Of a stretch of DNA of 64,000 nt, positions 55,665-64,000 are shown piece after piece. Origin of the DNA: SXOA01 sp046153945 (lineage in GTDB: Bacteria; Planctomycetota; Planctomycetia; Pirellulales; Pirellulaceae). How positions within the stretch are numbered: position 1 is the first letter of the stretch; each line of letters starts with the position of its first letter. The translations under genes were made by a program, and so were the position numbers. Below the pieces are notes generated by a model. That model worked only from the letters and a program-made list of their open reading frames with translations. It ran no database searches and was not told the DNA's origin. Location: the NCBI GenBank assembly GCA_046153945.1, contig JBJXFF010000124.1, forward strand, positions 4,544 through 68,543, in the 5' to 3' direction.

Positions 55665-57953
55665 ATGAGCCAGTTCGCCACCTGTCCTCGCTGCCAGTCG
55701 CCGCTTGCGGCTGACGCGCCGGAGGGGCTTTGCCCGGCTTGTCTTCTGGCCGGCGGGATGGCGAGCGAGCGTTCCCCAAATTCAGGCTCGGCGGCAACCA
55801 CTCCCTGGACCGACGCCAAACGTGCCGCTGCTATCGCCGATCTGGCCCCGCATTTTCCGCAGCTGGAAATCATCGAGCTGCTTGGCCAAGGAGGAATGGG
55901 CGCAGTCTATAAAGCCCGCCAAAAACACCTCGATCGGCTCATCGCCCTCAAAGTCATTCCCCCTGAAGCCGCCAAGGAGCCCGCCTTTGCCGAACGTTTC
56001 GCCCGCGAGGCCCGCGCTCTCGCCCGGCTCAATCATCCGAATATCGTCACGGTCCACGATTTCGGGCAATCGGACGGAGTCTATTTTCTGCTGATGGAGT
56101 TTGTCGACGGCCTGAACCTGCGGCAGACGATGAGAGCCGGGAAACTCTCGCCGCAGGAAGCCCTGGCCATCGTTCCGCACATTTGCGAAGCCTTGCAATA
56201 CGCCCATGACCAGGGAATCGTGCATCGCGATGTAAAGCCGGAGAACGTGCTGCTCGACAAGGCGGGCCGCGTCAAGATCGCCGACTTCGGGCTCGCCAAG
56301 TTGCTCACGCACTCGCCTCAAGACTACACGCTGACGCACTCCATGCAGGTCATGGGGACGCCGCGGTACATGGCCCCTGAGCAAATCGAGAAACCCACCG
56401 AAGTCGATCACCGCGCGGACATCTACTCTCTGGGGGTAATGTTCTATGAGATGCTTACCGGCGAAATCCCGATGGGTCGTTTCGTCCCACCGTCCCAAAA
56501 GGTGCAGATCGACATCCGCATTGATGAGATTGTGCTGCGAACCCTGGAGAGAGAGCCAGCTCGCCGCTACCAGCATGCGAGTGACGTGAAAACAGACATA
56601 GAGACCCTGCATTTCGCGCCGCGCGGACCATCTAGAATGGAAGCCAGCGTGGCGGTTGAAGACCCGCGTTTCGCACCAGGGCGGCAGCTCTACTGGTCTG
56701 GAATGGGACTCGTCGTGGGTGGTAGTCTGGGCTTGCTTACATGCATGGTCCTAGGTGGGTTGTCCTTTGAACTGCATACGCGCCCTCCGTATTCTCCTTC
56801 ACGCACTAGCATTGCGATTGGCTACCTTGAATGGGCTGCCATACTAGTTCCCTGGTCCATGCTAGTCTTCGTAGGGGGAATGAAGGTTCTGCGCCTGGAG
56901 AGTTATCGTCTTTCGCTCATCGGAATTTGTGTCTCGCTATTGCCGATAAGTCCCGCCTCTCTCCTCACAATCCCAGTAGGTTTTTGGGCTTTGGCCATTC
57001 TCCTGAGTCGCCAAGGGCGCGAGGCATATGAGCTCCAAGCAGTGATCGGACTTACTGGCAAGGATGCGGCGGGCACTAAACACGGAATCGACGATAGAAT
57101 ACTTCGCGAAACGAGGAGCCAACTCCATTTTCCAGGAATTGGGATGATCGTGGCAGGTGGATTGGGTCTGCTCTTTTGCCTATACACCTTCATGGCCGTT
57201 CCAGGGATGTCTCTTTATGCCGGGATTTTGGTTCCTTGGTCGTTGTTGATTGCGATTGCAGGAATCAAGATGCGTCAAACGGAGAATTACTGGCTCTCTG
57301 TCGTCGGCTCTTCACTCGCGCTGCTGCCCATTAGTCCCGCCTCGCTTATTTCAATGCCTGCAGGGCTTTGGTCTCTCGTTATCCTGATGACGAGGCAGGT
57401 TCGCGAGGCCTTTCGGAAACAGGAACTCAGTACGCCACGAACGGTGGGTACATCGGGACTCGGAAAGTCGTCGAACGATTCTGCGGTCCTAACAAAGCCA
57501 CCCTCAAAACCAAACCTCGTCGCGATCAGTGTCGCCACTTCAAAACACGGACTGTATTGGCCGGGAATGGGCCTGCAAGCGGCAGGCATCATTGGCTTTG
57601 TGCCCCTGGTTGTCATGCTTGGGGCAGTAGGCGTCGTGTGTTTGGGATATCTCGTTGATAGTTCAAACCACGATGTCTGGGCGCGACGTTTTCGCTTCTT
57701 TTTCGACGACATGGGCATTGGGCCGGTATGGTTCGCCATGCTGCCGCAAGTTCCAAGTTCCGTATTGCTCCTGATCAGTGGGCGGACCATGCGCCACATG
57801 ACGCACTATCGCTTAGCTCTGATCAGCAGCATTGTCGCCATGATTCCATGCGGACCAGCCTGGCTCATCAGCCTTCCGCTTGGAATCTGGGCGGTTATGG
57901 TCCTGACTACAGCAGGAGTGCGCGAACGATTCCAAGACCAGCCCGTGGCGTGA
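55665..57953 (+). CDS. Zinc-ribbon Ser/Thr kinase with three membrane modules
   Basis: 762 residues. Zinc ribbon CPRC...CPAC (residues 7-26). Kinase domain about 66-330: GQGGMGAV (74-81), Lys96, HRD with Asp189, DFG 207-209, MAPEQ. The C-terminal part (about 345-762) is a threefold repeat of one membrane module: (Y/F)xPGMG/PGIG entry, a hydrophobic pair, then LPISPASL and a closing (V/G)REA. Near-identical N-terminal two-fifths to the next gene, so a tandem duplication. Sensor input presumably comes from the membrane modules; ligand unknown. Confidence 0.92.
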   Translation: MSQFATCPRCQSPLAADAPEGLCPACLLAGGMASERSPNSGSAATTPWTDAKRAAAIADLAPHFPQLEIIELLGQGGMGAVYKARQKHLDRLIALKVIPPEAAKEPAFAERFAREARALARLNHPNIVTVHDFGQSDGVYFLLMEFVDGLNLRQTMRAGKLSPQEALAIVPHICEALQYAHDQGIVHRDVKPENVLLDKAGRVKIADFGLAKLLTHSPQDYTLTHSMQVMGTPRYMAPEQIEKPTEVDHRADIYSLGVMFYEMLTGEIPMGRFVPPSQKVQIDIRIDEIVLRTLEREPARRYQHASDVKTDIETLHFAPRGPSRMEASVAVEDPRFAPGRQLYWSGMGLVVGGSLGLLTCMVLGGLSFELHTRPPYSPSRTSIAIGYLEWAAILVPWSMLVFVGGMKVLRLESYRLSLIGICVSLLPISPASLLTIPVGFWALAILLSRQGREAYELQAVIGLTGKDAAGTKHGIDDRILRETRSQLHFPGIGMIVAGGLGLLFCLYTFMAVPGMSLYAGILVPWSLLIAIAGIKMRQTENYWLSVVGSSLALLPISPASLISMPAGLWSLVILMTRQVREAFRKQELSTPRTVGTSGLGKSSNDSAVLTKPPSKPNLVAISVATSKHGLYWPGMGLQAAGIIGFVPLVVMLGAVGVVCLGYLVDSSNHDVWARRFRFFFDDMGIGPVWFAMLPQVPSSVLLLISGRTMRHMTHYRLALISSIVAMIPCGPAWLISLPLGIWAVMVLTTAGVRERFQDQPVA

Positions 57954-58005
57954 TTGATCGGCTCGATGTTCGCGGACATTTAAAGGACCGAATCAGGGTA
58001 TTCTC

Positions 58006-60480
58006 ATGAGCCACTCAAACATTTGTCCCCGTTGTCAAACGCCCCTCGCCACTGACGCGCCGGAAGGGCTATGCCCAGCCTGCCTGATGGCCGGCGGATT
58101 AGCCAGTGCTCCTTCCCCGGCCGGTTCCGCGGCAACGACACCTTGGACCGAAGAAAAGCGAGCCGCCGCCATTGCCGACCTGGCCCCGCACTTCCCACAG
58201 CTCGAAATCATCGAACTGCTCGGCCAAGGAGGAATGGGCGCAGTCTATAAAGCCCGCCAAAAACACCTCGACCGGCTCATCGCCCTCAAGGTCATTCCCC
58301 CCGAAGCCGCCAAGGAGCCCGCTTTTGCGGAACGCTTCGCCCGCGAAGCCCGCGCCCTGGCCCGGCTGAACCATCCCAACATCGTTACGGTTTACGACTT
58401 TGGCCAGTCCGACGGCGTTTATTTTCTGCTGATGGAATTTGTCGATGGCCTGAACCTGCGGCAGACAATGAAGTCGGGAAATCTCTCGCCTCAAGAAGCC
58501 CTGGCGATCGTCCCCCACGTCTGCGATGCGCTGCAATACGCCCACGATCAAGGAATCGTCCATCGGGACGTGAAGCCGGAAAACGTGCTGCTCGACAAAT
58601 CGGGCCGGGTGAAAATCGCCGATTTTGGCCTCGCCAAACTGCTCACGCATTCGCCACAGGACTACACGCTAACGCACTCCATGCAGGTGATGGGCACTCC
58701 GCGCTACATGGCTCCGGAGCAGATCGAACATCCCTTGGATGTCGATCACCGAGCCGACATTTATTCCCTCGGAGTAATGTTCTACGAAATGCTCACCGGC
58801 GAACTCCCCATGGGCCGCTTCGCTCCGCCGTCCCAGAAAGTGCAAATCGACATTCGCATCGACGAAATCGTGCTGCGGTCGCTCGAAAAAGAGCCCGCCC
58901 GGCGCTATCAGAAGGCCAGCGAGGTGAAGACCGAACTCGAAACGGTGAAATCCTCGCCGCACGGAAGTTCGCCTTTGGTGCCGCCGCAAGCGTCAGTAAC
59001 CGCAGCCCAGCCAGCCAACACTCCAGCCCCGCTCGCGAATCTGCCGCAGGGAACAACCGGTCGCGTGCTGGTGGTTGCGCTCATGTTCACTTTCAGCCTG
59101 CTGATCATCGGCGTGGGGATCATGCTGGGCATTCTGCCGTATGTGCTGGGAATCACCACGGGGGACAGCCTGGGCTACTTCGGAGCCGCCTTCGGCTGCA
59201 TCGTGGGGGGCGTGGGGGGCCTCTTCGGCACGCTCAATACCTATCGGCAAATGGCGGGTGGGCCCGACTGGATGGAGACGGAGTACCGGACCTGGCTCGA
59301 CAGGCTGATGCTGGGCTATCTATTCCTCGGCGTCGGCATGTTGCTCCTCGGCTGGATGCAATCCAGCAACGTCTCCTCGGCCGATGACGTCAGGATGGGC
59401 TCCGCCCTGCTGGTGCTGGGATGGATCGTCATGATTCAAGGGGCACTTTTCCTGGTCTATAGGGCCACAGTGGGAATGCAATCGCCCCTTAAGAAATCGA
59501 CTACTCCCGCGACTGCCGAGAGCCAGTCACTGCTGGCGGAAGCACTGCGACAGGTATCAGCACCGGGAACCGGGCTGGTGATTGCTGGATTCCTGGGCCT
59601 CTTACCTCTGGCAATTCTGCTCGTCATTTCGGTGGGGTCGATTCTGCTCCGAATCGGCTCGCCGCTGGCACACTCTCGTTCGCCAGATCTTGCCGCGCTG
59701 GACGCCACCTTCGTCCTGGCGCAATCTTCCTCCTTCCCGGCACCACCTCCGATGGGGACTCCCATGTGGATCCTCCTGGTGCCACTCATCACTGTTGTCT
59801 TTCAGGTTCCCAGCTCCATCCTGATGATTCTGGGGGGACGAAAAATGCAGCGGCTGGAAACCTACGGCCTGTCTGTGACGGCCGGGATCTGCGCTCTGCT
59901 GCCGACCGGGCCTGTCTGGATCATCAGCATGCCCATTGGTATATGGGCACTCATTGTGCTGGCCAGCTCTGAAGTGCGCGAGGCCTTTCGGGCAAAGCGA
60001 GCAGGGCGCGGGATCGCAACCGAGTCTCCCCGCCCAGTCGCAGCTTCGGCCCCCGCTCTTCCGAGCAAGCCTGTCGATGAATGGACCATCGTCAACGCCA
60101 AACAGCAACTCTTCTGGCCCGGGCTTGGGCTCGCAGGGGGAGGAGGGTTGGGGCTGGCGGCCGTGCTCGTCAATTGCTTGGCAACAGCGACGATTCCCTT
60201 ATGGCTGCCGCCGCCGAGCGACATGACCATCTATCTGGGAGCGTCCATCATTTTGCTTCTCCTTGGACTCCAGGTCCTGTTTTCATTGATCACCATCGCG
60301 GCCGGCATGAAAATGATGCGAGTCGAAAACTACCGGCTCGCGCTAACCGGTGCCTGTTTCGCCCTCTTGCCCCTGAGCCCAGCCGCAATCGTCACCATGC
60401 CCCTCGGCATCTGGGCAATTGTCGTGCTGTCGAGTCACGGAGTCCGGGAAGCATTCCGGCAAAATGCCGTAAGAATCTAG
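58006..60480 (+). CDS. Zinc-ribbon Ser/Thr kinase with repeated membrane modules
   Basis: 824 residues. Zinc ribbon CPRC...CPAC (residues 7-26), kinase glycine loop GQGGMGAV, Lys95, HRDVKPEN, DFGLAKLL, MAPEQ. After about residue 350 comes a different first membrane region (LVVALMFTFSLLIIGVGIMLGILPYVLGITTG...), then two copies of the module seen in the gene at 55665 (LPTGPVWIISMPIGIWALIVLASSEVREAF; LPLSPAAIVTMPLGIWAIVVLSSHGVREAF). Pair with the neighbouring kinase and the ECF-like sigma factor. Confidence 0.92.
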   Translation: MSHSNICPRCQTPLATDAPEGLCPACLMAGGLASAPSPAGSAATTPWTEEKRAAAIADLAPHFPQLEIIELLGQGGMGAVYKARQKHLDRLIALKVIPPEAAKEPAFAERFAREARALARLNHPNIVTVYDFGQSDGVYFLLMEFVDGLNLRQTMKSGNLSPQEALAIVPHVCDALQYAHDQGIVHRDVKPENVLLDKSGRVKIADFGLAKLLTHSPQDYTLTHSMQVMGTPRYMAPEQIEHPLDVDHRADIYSLGVMFYEMLTGELPMGRFAPPSQKVQIDIRIDEIVLRSLEKEPARRYQKASEVKTELETVKSSPHGSSPLVPPQASVTAAQPANTPAPLANLPQGTTGRVLVVALMFTFSLLIIGVGIMLGILPYVLGITTGDSLGYFGAAFGCIVGGVGGLFGTLNTYRQMAGGPDWMETEYRTWLDRLMLGYLFLGVGMLLLGWMQSSNVSSADDVRMGSALLVLGWIVMIQGALFLVYRATVGMQSPLKKSTTPATAESQSLLAEALRQVSAPGTGLVIAGFLGLLPLAILLVISVGSILLRIGSPLAHSRSPDLAALDATFVLAQSSSFPAPPPMGTPMWILLVPLITVVFQVPSSILMILGGRKMQRLETYGLSVTAGICALLPTGPVWIISMPIGIWALIVLASSEVREAFRAKRAGRGIATESPRPVAASAPALPSKPVDEWTIVNAKQQLFWPGLGLAGGGGLGLAAVLVNCLATATIPLWLPPPSDMTIYLGASIILLLLGLQVLFSLITIAAGMKMMRVENYRLALTGACFALLPLSPAAIVTMPLGIWAIVVLSSHGVREAFRQNAVRI

Positions 60481-60499
60481 CTCGCGCCTAGAATGCGAT

Positions 60500-61285
60500 C
60501 TACGGTGCTAGTGAACGCCACCTTTTCGCCTGCTCCGAAGTCAGCACCGAGCGAATCTCGGCCTCCGCGGAAGCCAGGTCCCCCGACGAGCGATGGAGAA
60601 TGTCGCGGATGCGGCGACTTTGATCCGCTGTTAATTGCAGCCGAAATAGGACTTCTGCCGAAACTCGCGCTTGCTGCTGAACATATTCTGGCGTGCGTGC
60701 CGCCACACTCCCCTTGGCGGCAGCGCTCTTTTCCCTGGCAATCCGCTCCGCTTCCACGGCCGCTTCACGAGCCTTTTCGATTTCTCCGGTCACGGCTTCG
60801 GCGAAGTCCCGTGCAAGTTGGCCGTTGCCCGGGCTGCGCTGGGCCGGGAGATAACGGATGCCATACACGGCGAGGCCGCAGACAAGGATCCCGAGGACCA
60901 CCGCCATCCCGATTCCTACCGCCAGGCCGCTGGCCCCAGAGCCACCAGACTGTGGCGGCGTCATGAGGCAATCTCGCCAGGACGCAGCCTGGGGTGCCTG
61001 TATTCCCTCTTCGGAAAGGTCGCTCAGCCGCACCAACCCCAGCAGCTTTCCATCGGCAAAATGCTCAATGCGGGCAATCCGCGTTTGAAAGAGCCCCACA
61101 GACGTCTTCAGCAGATGCATTTGGTTCTGCTGAACCTCCACTTCCTCCAGCAGGGCGACCGCGAAGCCGCCGGCTGACTCGTCGAGGATGCGGGCCTTGA
61201 TCTCCCGTTTACCGACTGTCAAACAGGCATGCTCCTGTCCATCGGAGATTTGGATGCGAAATGATTTTCGTTGATCGGAGTTCAT
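60500..61285 (-). CDS. PilZ-domain membrane protein with LTxxQ-type C-terminus
   Basis: 261 residues from ATG 61285. PilZ domain (about 5-92): RKSFRIQIS and the ILDESAGGFAVAL turn, as in cyclic-di-GMP binding proteins. One transmembrane segment (about 119-141). A coiled extracytoplasmic part follows with two LTxxQ motifs, LTADQ (218-222) and LTSEQ (248-252), reminiscent of the Spy/CpxP periplasmic family. PilZ plus LTxxQ in one chain is uncommon. Convergent with the kinase gene. Confidence 0.82.
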   Translation of the reverse strand: MNSDQRKSFRIQISDGQEHACLTVGKREIKARILDESAGGFAVALLEEVEVQQNQMHLLKTSVGLFQTRIARIEHFADGKLLGLVRLSDLSEEGIQAPQAASWRDCLMTPPQSGGSGASGLAVGIGMAVVLGILVCGLAVYGIRYLPAQRSPGNGQLARDFAEAVTGEIEKAREAAVEAERIAREKSAAAKGSVAARTPEYVQQQARVSAEVLFRLQLTADQSRRIRDILHRSSGDLASAEAEIRSVLTSEQAKRWRSLAP

Positions 61286-61676
61286 AATGGCCCCATTGCG
61301 GCTACGCGCAGGCGTACCCTGAACCTTAGGTTGTGTTCCGCGCGCTGTCTGAGCAGAGTCGCACAGGGGAGCCCAATTCTCCCCAAGGAGGCGATACCAG
61401 CCTTGCCGATTGCAGCGAATTTGCCGCCAATGCGGACCCCTTTCCTCTCATTCACCCTCTTCAATGGGTGGGGGAGTACGCTCCTTAGCAGAATCCGAAA
61501 CCAGCCCGACGCGCCAGTGAGGGAGTTGGACCTTACACCAGTGCAACACCCCTTTCCCTCGCCCAGCGCGTCCGGCTTAAAGATTGGTGCCGCTTGAAAT
61601 ACTGAGTTACCCTGCAAGAATATAACCAACGATGGACTCTCGCAAACCAAGCTGTTAGGCTGACCACAGAATCACC
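61286..61676. other. Intergenic region with palindromic repeat
   Basis: 391 bases without a convincing gene; it contains the second copy of the palindrome (61502-61578). Confidence 0.5.
61502..61578. repeat. Dispersed palindromic element, copy 2
   Basis: CAGCCCGACGCGCCAGTGAG and CTCGCCCAGCGCGTCCGGCT pair around a loop containing AGTGCAACACC. Diverged copy of 6674-6750. Confidence 0.7.
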
Positions 61677-62588
61677 ATGGCTGTCGCCACCACCATTGCG
61701 GAGCGGATGACCGACCTTTGCCGTCAGGCGGCTGGGGTCAATCGGTCCTGCGCGGTGCGGCAGGGTAATGTGGTCGAACTGACGCCGGAACATGGGGACG
61801 ATGTGATGGTCGTCGCCGATCTGCACGGCAACCGGCTCAACCTTCGCCGCCTCCTCGAAATCGCCGATCTGGCCGGCCATCCCCGCCGGCACCTGATCAT
61901 GCAGGAGGTCTGCCACGGCGGACCCGAATATCCCGGCGATGGCGGCTGCATGTCGCATCTCATGCTTGAGGACATGGCCCGGCTGACGTGCGAGTTTCCG
62001 GGGCGGTTCCACTTTCTGCTCAGCAACCATGAACTGTCGGAGCTGGGCGACTTCCCCATTTGCAAATCGCGGAAGATGCTCAACCTGCTCTTTCGCAACG
62101 GCATCACCGAGATGTATGGCGACGAAGGGGAGCGGGTCCGGGACGCCTACATGGAGTTCATCGCCAGTTCGGCCATCGCCATCCGCGTCGCCAGCGGGAT
62201 CTTCATCAGCCACAGCCTGCCGGAAAAATGCGACCGGGACGGCTTTGATACCGCCGTGTTCACCCGACCCCTCTCCTGTGCCGATTGGCGGAGCGGCAGC
62301 GGCCTCTTTCGCCTAGTCTGGGGGCGGGACTTTCGGAGCGCCAATGCCGAGGCGTTCGCCAAAATCGTCGGGGCGGAATTGTTGGTCCATGGCCACGAAC
62401 CCTGCTCCGCCGGCTTTAGCGTCCCCAACAGCCGGCAGGTGATTCTGGACGGCAGCGGGCCGAGTGCCTGCTACCTGCTGATCCCCATCGGCCCCAAGCT
62501 GACTCAGCCCGAGCTGATCGGCAACATTCACAAGCTCTACGGCGGCAAACCGCTCAGTGGCGCGGCCCGGCAATGTGGCGGAAAGTGA
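61677..62588 (+). CDS. PPP-like metallophosphoesterase
   Basis: 303 residues from ATG 61677. Calcineurin-like metal-ligand motifs: VVADLHGNR (GDxHG variant), EVCHGGPEY, LLSNHELSEL (GNHE variant with Ser) and LVHGHEP. These correspond to the blocks of PPP phosphatases such as protein phosphatase 1/2A types. It may remove phosphates placed by the nearby Ser/Thr kinases; this is inference. It ends just before a small membrane protein gene. Confidence 0.8.
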   Translation: MAVATTIAERMTDLCRQAAGVNRSCAVRQGNVVELTPEHGDDVMVVADLHGNRLNLRRLLEIADLAGHPRRHLIMQEVCHGGPEYPGDGGCMSHLMLEDMARLTCEFPGRFHFLLSNHELSELGDFPICKSRKMLNLLFRNGITEMYGDEGERVRDAYMEFIASSAIAIRVASGIFISHSLPEKCDRDGFDTAVFTRPLSCADWRSGSGLFRLVWGRDFRSANAEAFAKIVGAELLVHGHEPCSAGFSVPNSRQVILDGSGPSACYLLIPIGPKLTQPELIGNIHKLYGGKPLSGAARQCGGK

Positions 62589-62595
62589 TCAAGCC

Positions 62596-62889
62596 ATGAA
62601 GCGCTACGGTCGACCAGCCGCCAAACCTCAGCACGTCCCCCCACCGGCCCCAGGCGGCAAACCTCCAAATACCAAGCGGCCCCCGTTCCAGTTCTCCCTC
62701 ACCATCCTGCTCGTCCTGATGGCCGTCTTCAGCCTCGCCTCCGCCCCCGCCTACTACCTGATGCGGGCGGAAGAAGGTGCCGCCGGCATGCAGCTCGGCG
62801 GCATGATCGTCCTCCTCACCGGCCCCATGTTCCTGGCCATCATCGTCAGCCTGCTGATGGCGGCCATGGCACGTTGGAACAAACGCTGA
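62596..62889 (+). CDS. Small two-helix membrane protein
   Basis: 97 residues from ATG 62596, with GGAAAG upstream. Pro/Lys-rich N-terminus, then two hydrophobic helices (FSLTILLVLMAVFSLASAPAYYL; MIVLLTGPMFLAIIVSLLMAAMA). No family was recognised. It follows the phosphatase gene by 7 bases and is probably co-transcribed. Confidence 0.68.
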   Translation: MKRYGRPAAKPQHVPPPAPGGKPPNTKRPPFQFSLTILLVLMAVFSLASAPAYYLMRAEEGAAGMQLGGMIVLLTGPMFLAIIVSLLMAAMARWNKR

Positions 62890-63190
62890 AAGACGGAAGC
62901 CCGGCCAGCGGCCTCGTCACCCCCTGCCTGAGGGGCCATGATTCACTGATTCACACCTCTCTTTCTCAAAACAGTTACGGTGACTCGACTTGACGCAAAC
63001 ACTTGGTTGTAAATAACTTCCGTTGATTCACGTCGCCGTAAGTCCCTGAGTCAAGGCCCGAAAACTGAGTTTTCTGATTCATCCACGGGGATTAGTTCTG
63101 ACCGAACACCGCAACACATCTTGCTGTACACATCATTATTTAACAAATAAGTCCCACGCCACAAACAAGCTACCGGCAAGCCCAACACCT

Positions 63191-63270
63191 CCTCTGCGAG
63201 CCCTGCGCCACTGCGTGATGCCCTTCTTTTTCTGAGGTAGCATCACGTAGAGGCGCAGAGCACGCAGAGG
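63191..63270. repeat. Inverted repeat with CTCTGCG arms
   Basis: CCTCTGCGAGCCCTGCGCCA (63191-63210, arm to 63221) is inverted at 63240-63270 (27 of 31 positions by eye). The spacer is about 18 bases. Confidence 0.65.
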
Positions 63271-63549
63271 GGAAGCAAACCAGATGGGACGGACTGTTCT
63301 CGTTTCCCACTGCTTGAGAACCAGGTAGTTCATTTCACACGGGCTGCCTAATTGTCCGATTCGTAACTAGGCATTTCCTTCTTTCTTCGCTCTCATAAAA
63401 GAAGTGTTGGCAAACATCGATCTCGCATTTTCCTAAGTCCTTCGCCAGCCTCAGCTTGCAAAAATCGACCCCCCCGGGTTAATCAACACCCCCCTTTTCC
63501 CGCCCTGCAAATCGGCTCGAGAGAAATTCCACTCCACCAGGGGGAGTCC

Positions 63550-63800
63550 GGTGAACGACCAGCGTGCGCCGGTCACTCGCCGAGGAGAAATTCGGACAAG
63601 CGTCGTTCTTGCCCAACCACCAGATTGTCAAAGAACAATCAACCCTGCCGAAGCGCCGCCGATCCTAGTTTGAAACGGATGCACCACTTCGCATGGTACT
63701 GTACGAAAGTGTATACATTCCAGTTGGCACTTTCAAGCCCCTGGCGTCCAGAATTCCGAAGATTTCTTGCCAGCGAAAGCTAATTTCCCAAGGGATAGCG
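63550..63800 (-). repeat. Long dispersed element with promoter-like and boxA-like sites, copy 2
   Basis: Shares GAAGCGCCGCCGATCCTAG and GTACGAAAGTGTATACAT with 6768-7040. Minus strand has TTGAAA (63731-63736), 17 bases, TACACT (63708-63713), then boxA-like TGTTCTTTGACA (63626-63637) about 70 bases on. It lies about 100 bases from a transposase gene end. Confidence 0.6.
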
Positions 63801-63891
63801 AGAAGACGAACGGTTGCCCTAGTAGAATGTCCGAATCACCTACTCGCTCCGCAAAATGCCATGAATGAGGCCTGACCCGAATGGCGTTAAG

Positions 63892-64000
63892 TTAGTTCGT
63901 AACATGTTGCGATTCCAGCAGTTGCCTGAGCTTGGCGCGAGGTTTGTTCATGAGGGGATAGTTCTTGGGTCGGCGTTTGCGGCAGCGAGGTTCGGAGCGG
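63892..64000 (-). mobile_element. 3' end of an IS4-like transposase gene
   Basis: Frame open from the right edge of the window to a TAA at 63892-63894. The visible C-terminus RCRKRRPKNYPLMNKPRAKL is typical of planctomycete IS4-family transposases, which end in a basic KRRPKxYPxM stretch. Only about 35 residues are in the window, so the copy may be complete or broken outside it. The terminal inverted repeat was not identified. Confidence 0.7.

Larger units (their letters stand above)
62890..63891. other. Repeat-rich intergenic region
   Basis: About one kilobase without a convincing gene. Contains TGATTCA motifs, an inverted repeat (63191-63270), and the second copy of the long element. Features listed separately. 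Confidence 0.6.

Overview
The window looks like chromosomal DNA of a Planctomycetota bacterium, probably of the Pirellulales/Planctomycetales type. The evidence is the combination of two planctomycete-type cytochrome/DUF1549/DUF1553 (PSD1) proteins with CxxCH haem motifs, three DUF1501 proteins with twin-arginine leaders, a ThuA-like protein, zinc-ribbon Ser/Thr kinases next to an ECF-like sigma factor, and a high-GC background rich in short palindromic intergenic repeats. No rRNA, tRNA or CRISPR array was recognised. The organism call is inference from gene families, not from a marker gene.

Layout. 1-9.2 kb: a truncated ExeA-type AAA ATPase on the minus strand, an atypical Nramp-related transporter with EF-hand-like loops, an LptD/OstA-like outer-membrane protein, RidA and a DUF1501 protein. 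9.2-14.6 kb: minus-strand membrane proteins, a trypsin-like protease with a repeat-rich C-terminus and a helix-turn-helix-like protein; this stretch contains a duplicated segment. 14.6-19.6 kb: a PSD1/DUF1501 pair interrupted by a MazF/PemK-type toxin-antitoxin module. 19.7-32.6 kb: Ser/Thr kinase, a 1073-residue multi-hydrolase, an OmpR-type response regulator, a secreted protein of unknown role, infA, a hybrid histidine kinase and a ThuA protein. 33.2-38.5 kb: ftsH and rsgA (translationally coupled), a cysteine desulfurase and an intradiol-type dioxygenase. 38.6-48.7 kb: a giant membrane-anchored disordered protein, a frameshifted small gene, purU, and a minus-strand operon folK-panC-lgt-SDR. 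49.5-53.9 kb: an intact PSD1-DUF1501 pair. 53.9-62.9 kb: a sugar isomerase-like TIM barrel, an ECF-like sigma factor followed by twin zinc-ribbon kinases, a PilZ-membrane-LTxxQ protein, a PPP-like phosphatase and a small membrane protein. 62.9-64 kb: repeats and the 3' end of an IS4-like transposase.

Themes. Housekeeping genes (infA, ftsH, rsgA, cysteine desulfurase, folK, panC, lgt, purU) are mixed with lineage-typical signalling (ECF plus Ser/Thr kinases, hybrid His kinase, OmpR regulator) and exported polymer-degradation-type proteins (PSD1, DUF1501, esterases, ThuA). Several proteins have unusual architectures: Lgt with an inserted PDZ-like domain, FolK with a long C-terminal extension, Nramp with EF-hand-like loops, three hydrolase regions in one chain, kinases ending in repeated membrane modules, and PilZ joined to LTxxQ motifs. 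The intergenic DNA holds many short repeat families, some of which reach into coding sequence. The best candidates for follow-up are the ECF/twin-kinase cluster, the toxin-antitoxin cassette inside a PSD1-DUF1501 operon, and a repeat carrying a conserved promoter-like and boxA-like sequence.
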